DNA of 64,000 bases from Anaerococcus sp. Marseille-P3915. GTDB taxonomy: Bacteria; Bacillota; Clostridia; Tissierellales; Peptoniphilaceae. The notes under the pieces are model-generated. The model was not told where the DNA came from. It worked only from the letters and a program-made list of their open reading frames with translations, and did no database searches. Position numbers and translations under genes: made by a program. The stretch covers positions 1,066,354 to 1,130,353 of the forward strand of contig NZ_LT984887.1 in NCBI RefSeq assembly GCF_900258475.1, written 5' to 3'. Below are positions 34,764 to 44,325 of this stretch, piece by piece; the first letter of the stretch is position 1; each line of letters opens with the position of its first letter.

Positions 34764-35495
34764 TTAGTCCCTCTGATTTCTCAATCTCTCTAGTCTTCTA
34801 GCCCTTGCTGTTTGGGCAAGATTGTCGTTATCATTTCCTACATTTGAATCAGATTTTTTCCTATAGGTTCTTACTGTTCTGGATTTTTTAAGCTTGTTAC
34901 GTTCTTCCCTCATCCTGAGCTCATTTAGGCTATTTATGCCTTGATCTCTCCAGGTTTTTAGATAGCCCATTACATATTTTACATCTACGTTATTTGCTTC
35001 TCTTGCCTGTCTAAAGGCTTCTGTTACAAGCTCTGGATCTTGGTCATATTCTCCCAATGTCTCGTGGATCCTTGTTATGTCTGCTGGAGTGAGCTGCCTA
35101 TCTATTATTCTTTCGATATTTTCAAACATGATTGACTTTCTTTGAGCCTTGTCAAAGTTTAGTTCATTGTCATTTGTAGGCTCGCTTTCTCCAAAATACA
35201 TCTGCCTTAGGGAGATTATTTCTATAAAATTTGTCCCATCTGAGGCCTTTTTTTCTCTAAAGATGCCCATATTTATCCAAAAATTAACGGCTTTTTCAAA
35301 TCTTTCATCATCAAAGCTTAACTGTCTTTTAATCTTTGCTACATCGACTGTGCCATCATTATATATATCCTTATAAATTAGGAGATAAACCTTGATAGCA
35401 TCGCCATCTGCCATCTGAAGATAAGTATTTAAAAACATATTCTCAAAGGGGGTGGTGCCCATATCCAGTTTCAGTTCTTGCATTTCAAAGTTCAT
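34764..35495 (-). CDS. DnaD-domain replication protein
   Basis: The protein of about 243 residues has a winged-helix-like N-terminal part (FLNTYLQMADGDAIKVYLL) and a C-terminal DnaD domain (about 130-200, ADITRIHETLGEYDQDPELVTEAF..YVMGYLKTW). It remodels DNA and bridges DnaA to the helicase loader. Two ATGs occur; the one at 35495 (MNFEMQELK) has AAGGA at good spacing and is preferred. The basic tail (KKSRTVRTYRKK) can bind DNA. Confidence 0.88.
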   Translation of the reverse strand: MNFEMQELKLDMGTTPFENMFLNTYLQMADGDAIKVYLLIYKDIYNDGTVDVAKIKRQLSFDDERFEKAVNFWINMGIFREKKASDGTNFIEIISLRQMYFGESEPTNDNELNFDKAQRKSIMFENIERIIDRQLTPADITRIHETLGEYDQDPELVTEAFRQAREANNVDVKYVMGYLKTWRDQGINSLNELRMREERNKLKKSRTVRTYRKKSDSNVGNDNDNLAQTARARRLERLRNQRD

Positions 35496-36045
35496 TATAT
35501 TCATCCTTACTTATTTTCATATTCATTATCTTTGAATAGATTAGGCCCTTGGACATCTCAAAATATCTCTCATCTAAGTCTATGGCTTGGTTTTCAAAGA
35601 CTTCTCTCGTGTAGGAGGTCTTTTTAAAACCAGCCTTCTCGTAGGCCTTTATCGCCCTTTCATTAAAGAGGTTTACATCTAAATAGAGGGTCCTATATCT
35701 CATTTCTTCAAAAAATACTACAAAGATTTCTCTTATGGATTCGTATCCATAGCCGCAGGATACGTAATTTGCATCAAAGACTATGCCTAGTTTGGCTCTT
35801 TTTAGGATTGGATTTATATTTTTAAGGCCGATAAAGCCTATAAATCTGTCATCTTCTTTTCTTCTGACTGCAAAATATCTCTTGTTTGGCATGTTTATAT
35901 TGCCATACCAAAGCCTTAGCTCAAAGTCTGTGAGGTTGCCATAATTGTAGCCTATAAGTCTTGGGTCGGAAAAATTGCCCCAATTTTTTAGTTCTAAGGC
36001 ACTTTCTCTATCTATTTTATCTAAATATATTCTAGGCATTTTCAT
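35485..36045 (-). CDS. GNAT-family N-acetyltransferase
   Basis: The 186-residue GNAT-fold enzyme of the RimJ/RimL type has the C-terminal FNERAIKAYEKAGFKK acetyl-CoA binding and helix signature. The substrate is unknown. It overlaps dnaB by 14 bp and the DnaD gene by about 11 bp, embedding it within a replication operon. It might modify a replication protein or just be carried along; sequence does not say. Confidence 0.85.
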   Translation of the reverse strand: MKMPRIYLDKIDRESALELKNWGNFSDPRLIGYNYGNLTDFELRLWYGNINMPNKRYFAVRRKEDDRFIGFIGLKNINPILKRAKLGIVFDANYVSCGYGYESIREIFVVFFEEMRYRTLYLDVNLFNERAIKAYEKAGFKKTSYTREVFENQAIDLDERYFEMSKGLIYSKIMNMKISKDEYNEL

Positions 36046-37363
36046 CCCTGTGGCTTAAATTGATGAAGGTGGTGCATGGCTTGTTGAAATACAAATCAAC
36101 TGTACCAGTTGCTCCGTTTCTGTGTTTTGCAAAGATTAGCTTGGCTATGTTTGGCTCTACCTCTTCATCATAATAATCTTCTCTATATAGGAGCATTACA
36201 ACATCGGCATCCTGCTCGATGGCGCCTGATTCTCTCAGGTCTGATAGGATTGGCTTATGATCTGCTCTCTTATCTGCCTCTCTTGATAATTGGGCAAGGG
36301 AAAGTATAGGACAATTTAGTTCCTTGGATAAGGATTTTAGGCCCCTTGATATGGATGCTATTTCATTTTGCCTATTTTCTTGTCTACCATCAGCTTGCAT
36401 TAGCTGGAGATAGTCTATTACTACTAAATCAAGTCCCTTTTCTGCCTTTAGCCTTTTTAGTTTTGATTTCATTTCTGATAATCTTATGCCTGGGGTTTCA
36501 TCTACATAGAGGTCTGTTTCTACTATTTTTTTGGTAGCATCTATTAGAAGTGTCCAATCATCATCTCTTATAGATCCATTGATTATTGATTCTAGGCCTA
36601 CTAGGCTTACCATTGATAAGAGTCTTTGGTTTAGCTGATAGATTGACATCTCTAGAGAGAAGAAGGCTACAGATTTGCCTGCCTTAGCAGCATTCCACGC
36701 CATGGTTAGTCCAAGGGCAGTCTTACCCATAGCTGGTCTTGCAGCTAGTAATATTAGTTGGGAACTTTGGAGTCCCGAAAGTTTGTTATCTACAGCTTCA
36801 AGTCCTGTAGCAACTCCCGTTATTCTCCCATCTGCCAGGGTTAGTTCGTTGATTTGTCGTAGGGTATCATCCATGGTGTCTGCTACCCTTACTAGACCTT
36901 GGGAGTGGTTATCTTGTGATATCTCAAATATCCTATTTTCGGCACTAGCTAGGATGTCTGAAACATCATCGCTTTGCCTGTAGGATTTTTCTATTATATC
37001 TTCACTGGCCCCGATTAGACTTCTTAATAAGGATTTGGCCTTGACTGTTTTACAATAGGTGTCAATATTTGGAGTATAAAATGAGGAGAGGGTAATCTCA
37101 GTGATAAACTCCTCCCCTCCAACTTCTTGTAATATATTTTCGTTCGACAATTGAGATATAAGGGATACTACGTCTACCTTGATGTCTTTTTCAAACATGG
37201 TGACTATAGTCTTATATATCCTCTGTGTCCTTGAATCGTAAAAGTCTACAGGTTTTATTATTTGATTTGCACTATCAAAGCTTTCATTTTTCTTTAAAAT
37301 ACAGCCTATGATAGCCTGTTCTGATAAGAAGTCATAAGGTAGTGGCCTTAAGCCATCTGTCAT
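36032..37363 (-). CDS. dnaB: Replicative DNA helicase
   Basis: The 443-residue RecA-fold hexameric helicase unwinds DNA at the fork. The N-terminal helical domain starts PYDFLSEQAIIGCILKK. Walker A AARPAMGKTALG and Walker B LVVIDYLQLM are present with QNEIASISRGLKSLSKELNCP, and no intein is seen. It starts one base overlapping the rplI stop. The rplI-dnaB order is conserved in Firmicutes. Confidence 0.96.
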   Translation of the reverse strand: MTDGLRPLPYDFLSEQAIIGCILKKNESFDSANQIIKPVDFYDSRTQRIYKTIVTMFEKDIKVDVVSLISQLSNENILQEVGGEEFITEITLSSFYTPNIDTYCKTVKAKSLLRSLIGASEDIIEKSYRQSDDVSDILASAENRIFEISQDNHSQGLVRVADTMDDTLRQINELTLADGRITGVATGLEAVDNKLSGLQSSQLILLAARPAMGKTALGLTMAWNAAKAGKSVAFFSLEMSIYQLNQRLLSMVSLVGLESIINGSIRDDDWTLLIDATKKIVETDLYVDETPGIRLSEMKSKLKRLKAEKGLDLVVIDYLQLMQADGRQENRQNEIASISRGLKSLSKELNCPILSLAQLSREADKRADHKPILSDLRESGAIEQDADVVMLLYREDYYDEEVEPNIAKLIFAKHRNGATGTVDLYFNKPCTTFINLSHRDENA

Positions 37364-37812
37364 TATTCTGCCTCAGCTACCACGTTTACCTTAAGGTCTG
37401 CATTTACTCCTTCATAAAGTCTAGCGTTTAGTACGAATTCACCTACTCCATCGATTTTTTCGATTTCTTCGATTCTCTTTCTATCTATTTCGATTCCTTC
37501 TTTTGCTAGAGCTTCAGCAAGGTCTTTGTTTGTTACAGAACCAAATAGCTTTCCATCTTCTCCTACTCTTACCTTTTGTTCGATTGTTAGAGCTTCGATT
37601 TTTTCCTTAAGTGCTTCAGCTTCTTTTCTATTTTCAGCTTCTTCTGCCTTAAGTTGTTCTCTCATTTTTTCAAGTTCAGCCATATTATCTTTTGTTGCCT
37701 TTACAGCTAGGCCTTGTGGATCAAGATAGTTTCTAAAATATCCTGGCTTTACATCTACTAGGTCTCCCTTTACTCCAACTCTTACAATATTATCTGTTAG
37801 TATTACTTTCAT
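37363..37812 (-). CDS. rplI: 50S ribosomal protein L9
   Basis: The 149-residue protein has the N-terminal rRNA-binding domain (MKVILTDNIVRVGVKGDLVDVKPGY), a long connecting helix rich in Glu and Lys, and the C-terminal domain. Length is normal. It overlaps gdpP by 23 bp, so its ribosome site lies inside gdpP. Confidence 0.97.
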   Translation of the reverse strand: MKVILTDNIVRVGVKGDLVDVKPGYFRNYLDPQGLAVKATKDNMAELEKMREQLKAEEAENRKEAEALKEKIEALTIEQKVRVGEDGKLFGSVTNKDLAEALAKEGIEIDRKRIEEIEKIDGVGEFVLNARLYEGVNADLKVNVVAEAE

Positions 37813-39799
37813 TTTCTTCTTCCTCTCTTAAATATTCTTTTATTGCTTTTCTTAACATTTTTTCAGCATTTTCCATGCTCATCTCTAATTGGGTGGCTGC
37901 GGCTGTTAAGTGTCCGCCACCCCCAATGCGCTCTAGTATTAATTGTACCGATATATCGCCTAAGCTTCTACCTGATATGTGAATTTTATTGTTAGCCCTT
38001 GTAAGTACAAAGCTTGCGAGTACTCCCTTTATATTAAGAAGATCATCTGCAGCCTGGCTTGCAATAAGGGTAGAACCATCTATTTCCCTATTAAAGTGGG
38101 CAATAGCTATAAAATCCTCGACTATGACAGAATCTGCTATTACCTCTGACTTATATTTTACAATTTCAAAGTCATCTTTAAACATTCTTTTTATATATAC
38201 TGAGTCAGCACCCCATCTTTTTAGGATTGAGGCTGCCTCAAAGGTTCTTACACCTGTTTGGTAGACAAAGTTTTTAGTATCGACTGTTATACCTGCAAGT
38301 AGGGATTCTGCTACAGCAGTTCTTGCCTTAAAGTTTTCATCTAGATAAGATAAAATCTCTGTAACAAGCTCTGATGCCGATGATGCGTAAGGCTCTATAT
38401 AAGAAACTGTGGCATTTTTGATATAATCCTTACCCCTTCTGTGGTGGTCTATTATAAATATATTATCAGTCATATCCAGAAGTTTTGGGCCTTCTGTAGA
38501 ATTTTTTCTATGGTTATCTGTAACTATTATAAGGGACTGGGAAGATATTCTTCTTAAAGCTTCATCTTCAGTTAGAATATTATCCTTTAGCTCGCTAAGC
38601 TCATCTATAACCCTCGCATACATATTTTCTATAGGCTTTGTGACTTCATTTAGGATAATATAAACCCTCTTATTTATCGACCTTGCACCTTCATAAACAC
38701 CAAGTGCTGACCCAAATGAATCCATATCAGGATTATTGTGGCCCATAACATAAATATCAGGGCTTGATTCCATCATTCTCTTTAGTGATTGGGAAATGAC
38801 CCTTGATCTAACTTTAGAGTTTTTTTCAATTGCCTTAGTTTTTCCACCATAGTACTCATAATTATCTTCAAGTTTGACTACAGTTTGGTCTCCTCCACGA
38901 GATAGGGCAATATTTATAGCATCTCTTGAATCAGAATATATGTCAGATGGCTTTTCTCCAGCAAGGCCAACACCTATTGAAAGGGTTGGCGGAATGGAAT
39001 TGCCCTTGCTTATATCCCTGACCTTATCTAAAATCGAAAATTTATCATCACGAATTTCTTTATAATCCTGATACTCACTTATAATCATGAACCTGTCATT
39101 TTCATATTTCCTAATTAGGCAATCATAAGCTTTGAAATATTCATTAATCACCCTATCTATTTCACCTAATACCTGAGCTCTTTGGTCAGATTGGGCAGAA
39201 TTTCTTAGGTCATCATAATTATCTATAAAAACAGAATAAAAAACTAATCTTTTTGCCTTAAAAAGTTTTTTGATTGACTCATCATAAGTATTATCTATTC
39301 CATATAAGAAGGTTTGATTACTATCATCACCCTCATTAAAAATTGTAGAATAATAAAATTGAATAATCTTATCAGCTATATTAACATTTTGTGATTGTTT
39401 AATTTCCTCATTATCAAATTCTATTTCCGCAAAGTCAGGTATAATTGAATCGATGCTCTCGCCAATTAGCTTATGGTTTGGGAATAAGTCCCTAAAAAAT
39501 GAATTATGCCATTTTATTTTTCTATTTTCTTCTAAAATAGCAATTGGAAATGGCATTTCAAATACTACATTTTTGGTAATGGAATCAAATGAAAAGCTGA
39601 TATTATCAACATACTTCTGCAATTCCTTATCCCTTGTAGAATTTATGTTTTTCAAAAAGAAAAACAAAATAATACAAACAAGTATTCCTACAGCACCTAG
39701 GGTCTTATTATAGTAAAAAACTATTAGGGATGCAATTAGAGGAAAGGCCAAAATCAAGATTAAATTAGATCTACTAATAAATTTTTCATTATTTCGCAT
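37790..39799 (-). CDS. gdpP: c-di-AMP phosphodiesterase GdpP
   Basis: The 669-residue membrane-bound enzyme hydrolyses cyclic di-AMP. Two N-terminal TM helices are followed by a PAS-like domain, a degenerate GGDEF domain (SIGVGLAGEKPSD) and the DHH/DHHA1 catalytic module with GHNNPDMDSFGSALG, IVTDNH and IDHHRR. The GGDEF signature is not GGDEF, which suits a regulatory ATPase role. The order DUF2232-gdpP-rplI-dnaB matches Bacillus yybS-yybT-rplI-dnaC. Confidence 0.94.
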   Translation of the reverse strand: MRNNEKFISRSNLILILAFPLIASLIVFYYNKTLGAVGILVCIILFFFLKNINSTRDKELQKYVDNISFSFDSITKNVVFEMPFPIAILEENRKIKWHNSFFRDLFPNHKLIGESIDSIIPDFAEIEFDNEEIKQSQNVNIADKIIQFYYSTIFNEGDDSNQTFLYGIDNTYDESIKKLFKAKRLVFYSVFIDNYDDLRNSAQSDQRAQVLGEIDRVINEYFKAYDCLIRKYENDRFMIISEYQDYKEIRDDKFSILDKVRDISKGNSIPPTLSIGVGLAGEKPSDIYSDSRDAINIALSRGGDQTVVKLEDNYEYYGGKTKAIEKNSKVRSRVISQSLKRMMESSPDIYVMGHNNPDMDSFGSALGVYEGARSINKRVYIILNEVTKPIENMYARVIDELSELKDNILTEDEALRRISSQSLIIVTDNHRKNSTEGPKLLDMTDNIFIIDHHRRGKDYIKNATVSYIEPYASSASELVTEILSYLDENFKARTAVAESLLAGITVDTKNFVYQTGVRTFEAASILKRWGADSVYIKRMFKDDFEIVKYKSEVIADSVIVEDFIAIAHFNREIDGSTLIASQAADDLLNIKGVLASFVLTRANNKIHISGRSLGDISVQLILERIGGGGHLTAAATQLEMSMENAEKMLRKAIKEYLREEEENESNTNR

Positions 39800-40688
39800 T
39801 TTTCCTCCTTGATCTAAAATCTATAAATATATCTGCAAAACCAAAAAATAATAGTGGAATGAAGATAACTTGAAATAAAATTATCATAAAAAACCATTGA
39901 AAGGCTCTTGTCAAAGGCAGACTAGATTTTTTAAGCATGTAGTCAAAAAGACTTAGGCCGTTTGCTACAAGTATTATCATGCTAATAAATATGAGGTTTG
40001 AAAGTATATAAGTTCTCTCTATATTCATAAAGCTAGCAAGAAAATATATGATTACAAAGATAAGAGTAAGTCCTAATAAATCCTTAAACTCTACCCTAAT
40101 TTGGTCAAGTTCTTTTATATCTTCTACCCCCTTATCCATAAAGGATAAGTAATTTCTAATAAGTTTGATAGAAAGGACTGAATAAACCATGACTATCATA
40201 GAAATTAGAGAAGGATATAAGGCTACTGCCTTCTTGTAAATATCAAGGTCAAACCTATATGAATAAGAACTTTCGACCACTTGTTTAAAATCTAGTGCCA
40301 TTTTATCAATAGTAAGCTTATTTTCTATCATTTCTATCTTAAATAGAAAAATAAAAACCAAGCTTATAAGGACAAAGGCCAAAAATATTTGATATTTGTC
40401 TGGTATCTTTAAGCTAATTAAGATTACAAATATTAGCCCTACCAAAACTAAGGGGATATAGCTAGTATTTATTTGCTCTATATTTAAAAATACCAAGGCA
40501 CTTATATAAGTAAACCCCACCTTTACTAAGGCGGATAAGAAGCCATCCCTGAAGGATGTAAGGGCAAGTACCACTGGAATTAAAGCCATAAATATCAGGC
40601 TATATCTAGATAAGTACAGACTGATAAGGCTCAGGCAAGCAATAAATATAGCTCCTGTAATCTTATTTACGCTTTCTGTTAATGTCAT
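39789..40688 (-). CDS. DUF2232 (YybS-like) membrane protein
   Basis: The 299-residue membrane protein has about eight hydrophobic segments and is placed exactly where YybS is in Bacillus, in front of gdpP. It overlaps gdpP by 11 bp. Some relatives have been proposed to bind a ligand like an ECF-type S subunit; the function is unproven. It heads the eight-gene operon. Confidence 0.8.
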   Translation of the reverse strand: MTLTESVNKITGAIFIACLSLISLYLSRYSLIFMALIPVVLALTSFRDGFLSALVKVGFTYISALVFLNIEQINTSYIPLVLVGLIFVILISLKIPDKYQIFLAFVLISLVFIFLFKIEMIENKLTIDKMALDFKQVVESSYSYRFDLDIYKKAVALYPSLISMIVMVYSVLSIKLIRNYLSFMDKGVEDIKELDQIRVEFKDLLGLTLIFVIIYFLASFMNIERTYILSNLIFISMIILVANGLSLFDYMLKKSSLPLTRAFQWFFMIILFQVIFIPLLFFGFADIFIDFRSRRKNAK

Positions 40689-40765
40689 AAAATCTCCATA
40701 TAAAAATTTAGCAATTTTTACTATTATACTGTACTTTAAATTCCTATTTTAACAATATTTATAAA

Positions 40766-40811
40766 GGCTAGACTTGCCAATATATATTAAAAATATTGAC
40801 AAAGTCTAGCC
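40766..40811 (-). terminator. Hairpin behind the ccs genes
   Basis: GGCTAGACTT (40766-40775) pairs with AAGTCTAGCC (40802-40811), enclosing a secondary GCCAATAT/ATATTGAC stem. On the minus strand a short T-rich stretch follows. It lies behind the ResC gene. Confidence 0.6.
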
Positions 40812-40836
40812 GATTTTTAAAGTTATTTATTTTTTT

Positions 40837-41658
40837 CTAAGCGTAGGAATGTAGGGATGGAATAAAGGTATTTACGCCAATATAAGTGAAAACTACACAT
40901 ATAAAGCCAACTATAGCAAAGATAGCTGCTCTTTTTCCTTGCCAGCCTCTTGACCTTCTTAGATGTAGATAGATGGCATAGATTATCCATGTGATGAAGG
41001 ACCAAGTTTCCTTAGGATCCCAAGCCCAATACCTACCCCAGGCTGATTCTGCCCAGATGGCACCAGTAATCATAACCATACTCAAAAAGATAAAACCAAA
41101 GGCAATAATCCTATAGGCAATCTCATCTAGCTTTTCCTTTTCAGCTATGCCTTTATTAAAGGCATTATCTGAGAATTTATCTCTTAAAAGATACATAGCA
41201 GAAATACCAGCTGCAACAGCAAAGGCACCGTAGGAAAGAATTGCAAGAGTAACATGGATTGCAAGCCACTTGCTATCAAGGGCTGGCATTAGAGGTCTGA
41301 TTGTCTTATCTCTCATAGCTGCATAGCCGATTATTAAAAATAGAATCGGACTAACAAAGGTACCCATAGCTAGAAGTTTATACTTCTTTTCAAAAATTAA
41401 ATAGCAAAGGGCTATTCCCCAGGCAAAGGCGCTTGCAAATTCGTATTGGTTGGAAAGTGGGAGCCTTCCAGCATTTATAGTTCTTACAATTATAGCGAGG
41501 GTGTGGGATATAAAGGCGACCATCATGATATTTTTGCCTATTATCCCCCATTTTTCTGTCTTATTTACAAATAATATTATAAATAGAAACATGGCAATCA
41601 AATAGCCAAACAAGGCTAGGTAGAAAAGTAAATTTTCTATATTTAATAAATTAATCAT
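40837..41658 (-). CDS. resC: System II cytochrome c maturation protein ResC/CcsA
   Basis: The protein of about 273 residues is a membrane haem-handling protein with about eight helices and the haem-binding tryptophan-rich WGRYWAWDPKETWSF motif. It passes haem to apocytochromes with ResB. The alternative start 41673 is a TTG lying in the ribosome site; ATG 41658 follows GGAGAAG and is preferred. It overlaps resB by 8 bp. It is in the unit nrfA-resB-resC, fitting a dedicated maturation of the NrfA haems. Confidence 0.9.
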   Translation of the reverse strand: MINLLNIENLLFYLALFGYLIAMFLFIILFVNKTEKWGIIGKNIMMVAFISHTLAIIVRTINAGRLPLSNQYEFASAFAWGIALCYLIFEKKYKLLAMGTFVSPILFLIIGYAAMRDKTIRPLMPALDSKWLAIHVTLAILSYGAFAVAAGISAMYLLRDKFSDNAFNKGIAEKEKLDEIAYRIIAFGFIFLSMVMITGAIWAESAWGRYWAWDPKETWSFITWIIYAIYLHLRRSRGWQGKRAAIFAIVGFICVVFTYIGVNTFIPSLHSYA

Positions 41659-42922
41659 ATTTTTCTTCTCCAATAATTTTTTCTAATTTTTCCTTAGATA
41701 TCTTATCTTTTTTGGCATATTTTACGAATAGATAAGAAAAGTCGTCATCTTCTACCAGGATAAAATCCCTTGGATTGATGTAGAAGGATAGGAAGAGTCC
41801 AACCATTAGTAAGCCTGCTCCTATGAGGGCAATATTTTTACCTGGGTCATGGGCCACTTGCAAGAGGGTAAACATCTGAGGGTTATCAATCACAAAGCTA
41901 TACTCTTCCCATTTGATAGGCTCTCCTGGGTGGTTAAGGCCCATATCTACCCTTTCTCCATCATAAAATATAGCATACAAAGCTACAGGATGATGTAAAA
42001 ATGGTGACTTAGTTCTAGGTTTCATCATACTAGTTTCATCAAAGTCTGGATAAAAATCTACAAATTGTAGGGCGATTTTTTTATTATCAGCTATAAAGAA
42101 GTCACCCTTATAAATGAGTTTTTCTTCAAAAAACTTTTTATCCTTAAATAATTTAGCCTCATAGGCCCAGCCTGTTGAATTTTGGTAGATATTGAATCCA
42201 TCAAACCTAAAAGGCTTATTTACCATGGTGAGGCCCTCATCAAGTTTTTTATTATCCTTATCAAGGACTTCTAAACTTGTTATATATTGGTCAACTGTAT
42301 AGTCTTCTCTAAATAAAACATCGTATTGGTTAATTTTAATCTTTTTATCAGAATTTTGAAGATCTAGGATACTTCCAGGTACTCCATGTACAAATTCATC
42401 AAAGCCCTTGTAGCGACCAAAGGCGAAGGCTAGAATAATTATGATTATCGATAGATGGGTAAGCCATGAGCCCAAATGTCCTATCTTGCCATCAAACTTA
42501 TAATAAACTTTTTTCCCATCGATTTCAGTTTCTTTTGGGCTTTTGACCTTTAAGATTTCAAAAATATCAGAATCTTTTTTTATCTTTTCAAACTTCTGAT
42601 AATTCTTTAGCCTTACTTTTATATCTGGATCTTTAAAGGATTTTTCAAAAATTATCTTGAAGCGGTTTATGCTACAAAATAATAAATTTACCAGCAAAAG
42701 AAGGGTTAATAAAATATACCACCAAGACGAGTAAACCTTGTCAAAATCACATAAAATTATGATTTTCCCAAAAGATGGATAGGCTTCAAGGTAGAATCTT
42801 GGATCATTTCCTTGAGGAATTAGGGTCCCAATAATAGATGTCAGGGCTATTATTATTAGTAAAATAATCCCAGTCCTCATGGAATAGAAACTTTTTATAA
42901 TTTTTTTTATAATTTTTTTCAT
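41651..42922 (-). CDS. resB: System II cytochrome c maturation protein ResB/Ccs1
   Basis: The 423-residue membrane protein has an N-terminal Lys-rich segment, three early TM helices (about 15-35, 65-85, 150-175), a large extracytoplasmic beta-rich domain and a late TM helix (LIGAGLLMVGLFLSF). ResB with ResC attaches haem to CxxCH cytochromes outside the membrane. GAGG precedes the ATG. A hairpin separates it from nrfA. Confidence 0.9.
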   Translation of the reverse strand: MKKIIKKIIKSFYSMRTGIILLIIIALTSIIGTLIPQGNDPRFYLEAYPSFGKIIILCDFDKVYSSWWYILLTLLLLVNLLFCSINRFKIIFEKSFKDPDIKVRLKNYQKFEKIKKDSDIFEILKVKSPKETEIDGKKVYYKFDGKIGHLGSWLTHLSIIIIILAFAFGRYKGFDEFVHGVPGSILDLQNSDKKIKINQYDVLFREDYTVDQYITSLEVLDKDNKKLDEGLTMVNKPFRFDGFNIYQNSTGWAYEAKLFKDKKFFEEKLIYKGDFFIADNKKIALQFVDFYPDFDETSMMKPRTKSPFLHHPVALYAIFYDGERVDMGLNHPGEPIKWEEYSFVIDNPQMFTLLQVAHDPGKNIALIGAGLLMVGLFLSFYINPRDFILVEDDDFSYLFVKYAKKDKISKEKLEKIIGEEKYD

Positions 42923-42942
42923 TTTTTATCCTCAAAGTAAAA

Positions 42943-42959
42943 GGACTCTGTGGGAGTCC
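42943..42959 (-). terminator. Intercistronic hairpin between nrfA and resB
   Basis: GGACTC (42943-42948) and GAGTCC (42954-42959) form a 6-bp stem with a TTTT stretch downstream on the minus strand. It may lower expression of the maturation genes relative to nrfA. Confidence 0.55.
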
Positions 42960-42966
42960 ATTACTT

Positions 42967-44175
42967 TTATTCATATTTACTTAAAATTTCCATGCCTTGG
43001 TCTACTAGAGCTTCGGCTTCATCTAAGTTTTTATGAGCTTTATTTGAGTTATGGAAGCCTTCACCATTTTCTACCCAAACAAAATCCCATTTAAACTGAG
43101 CGTGTCTGTGAATCTCGTGTAGTTTATCCTTATCTTCTTTTGATAAGTCGCCTTTTTCGACATGGCTTGCAAATAGGTCAATGAATTTTTTAAGCTTATC
43201 GCTTACTTCATTTGTCCTATCATATACACCTTGCTGAACTTCTTCAACCCAAGCAATCATATCATCTTCACTCTTACCAGCGTGGCAAGATAGGCAAGAA
43301 TTCTTGATTGTCTCTTTGGATTTAAGTGGACTTGTCCAGTGGTGAGATTTAAATTTATTGCCCTTTTCATCTTCTACTATTGGCATGTGACAATCTATAC
43401 AAGAAAGTCCTGCAGCATCGTGGACTGATCCCATAAAGGTTTCAAACTCAGGGTGTTGGGCCTTAAGTAGTCCTGTGCCTGTAGCTGGGTGTTCCCAATC
43501 ATTAAAGTCAATTTCATCGTAATATTTTAGCATATCATCAGTTTCAAAACCGTACTTATAAGGTAAAATTACCTCTTTAGTTTCTGGATCTAGATAATAC
43601 TCTACGTGACATTGGGCACAAGATAGGCTATCAACCTTGGCATTGTTAGAATTGACCCTACCTTCATCAATTTGTTTTCTAAAGTGTTCTCTTGTTACCT
43701 GGACTGTACCGATATCATCCATATGGCAATCATAGCAAGAAATAGTCTGCATTCCAGGATGGTCTTTAACAAACTGATCAAAATCCATGCTATTTACATC
43801 TATGCCATCTTTTTCAAGGGCAGCTACAAAGTCAGCACTCTTACAAGCAAGACAAGATGCACCTGGCTTAGGTCTTTCGGTATTTATGGCATCTTCTAGA
43901 GCATATGTATGGCCCCTTGCCCTGTCGTATTGTTTGGCAAAGACATAACCATCATAAAATTCTCTAAGATTAGGATGAGCTTCTAGATAGTCAACTTGGA
44001 CAGAACCACCAAATTTTGTTTCGCTCATATCTGCATTGGCCTTATATGTGGCAAAAACGCCTGGATATGTATCTTTGTAATCTTCTGCTGTTTTTATTTC
44101 TTTATCTTGTGAACATGCACTAAGGGCAAGCAGAAGGCCTGAGGCTATAAAAACCTTTGCAATTTTCTTAAACAT
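42967..44175 (-). CDS. nrfA: Pentahaem cytochrome c nitrite reductase NrfA, lipoprotein form
   Basis: The protein of about 402 residues reduces nitrite to ammonium. It has the special active-site haem motif CLACK (Cys-x-x-Cys-Lys) plus four CxxCH sites (CYDCH, CAQCH, CIDCH, CLSCH), the CHVEYY tyrosine region, and a HHW segment near the active site. A lipobox (LSAC, Cys21) marks it as a membrane-attached lipoprotein. The usual electron donor NrfH is not adjacent. ATG 44175 follows AAAGGAG. Promoter: TTGTAT, 17 bp, TATAAT at 44217-44245. The products can support anaerobic nitrite respiration or detoxification. Confidence 0.93.
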   Translation of the reverse strand: MFKKIAKVFIASGLLLALSACSQDKEIKTAEDYKDTYPGVFATYKANADMSETKFGGSVQVDYLEAHPNLREFYDGYVFAKQYDRARGHTYALEDAINTERPKPGASCLACKSADFVAALEKDGIDVNSMDFDQFVKDHPGMQTISCYDCHMDDIGTVQVTREHFRKQIDEGRVNSNNAKVDSLSCAQCHVEYYLDPETKEVILPYKYGFETDDMLKYYDEIDFNDWEHPATGTGLLKAQHPEFETFMGSVHDAAGLSCIDCHMPIVEDEKGNKFKSHHWTSPLKSKETIKNSCLSCHAGKSEDDMIAWVEEVQQGVYDRTNEVSDKLKKFIDLFASHVEKGDLSKEDKDKLHEIHRHAQFKWDFVWVENGEGFHNSNKAHKNLDEAEALVDQGMEILSKYE

Positions 44176-44216
44176 ATGGGCTCCTTTCATAATTTCAAAT
44201 AATACTTCTTAATATT

Positions 44217-44245
44217 ATTATAAACTATTTTGTTACAATATACAA
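44217..44245 (-). promoter_or_regulatory. nrfA promoter
   Basis: Minus-strand TTGTAT (44240-44245) and TATAAT (44217-44222) are 17 bp apart. A short symmetric TTGTAACAA lies inside the spacer. It is not an evident Fnr site. Confidence 0.5.
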
Positions 44246-44325
44246 GAAAGTTTTTTATAAAGCTAAAATACATTTTATTCTAGGCCTAAACAGGTATAAT
44301 AAAGGAACAATAAGAGGAGTAAAGG

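Noticed and set aside
33779-36045. DnaD and DnaC-type genes as a prophage remnant
   Set aside because: They are embedded by overlaps in a chromosomal operon with rplI, dnaB and gdpP in the conserved order.
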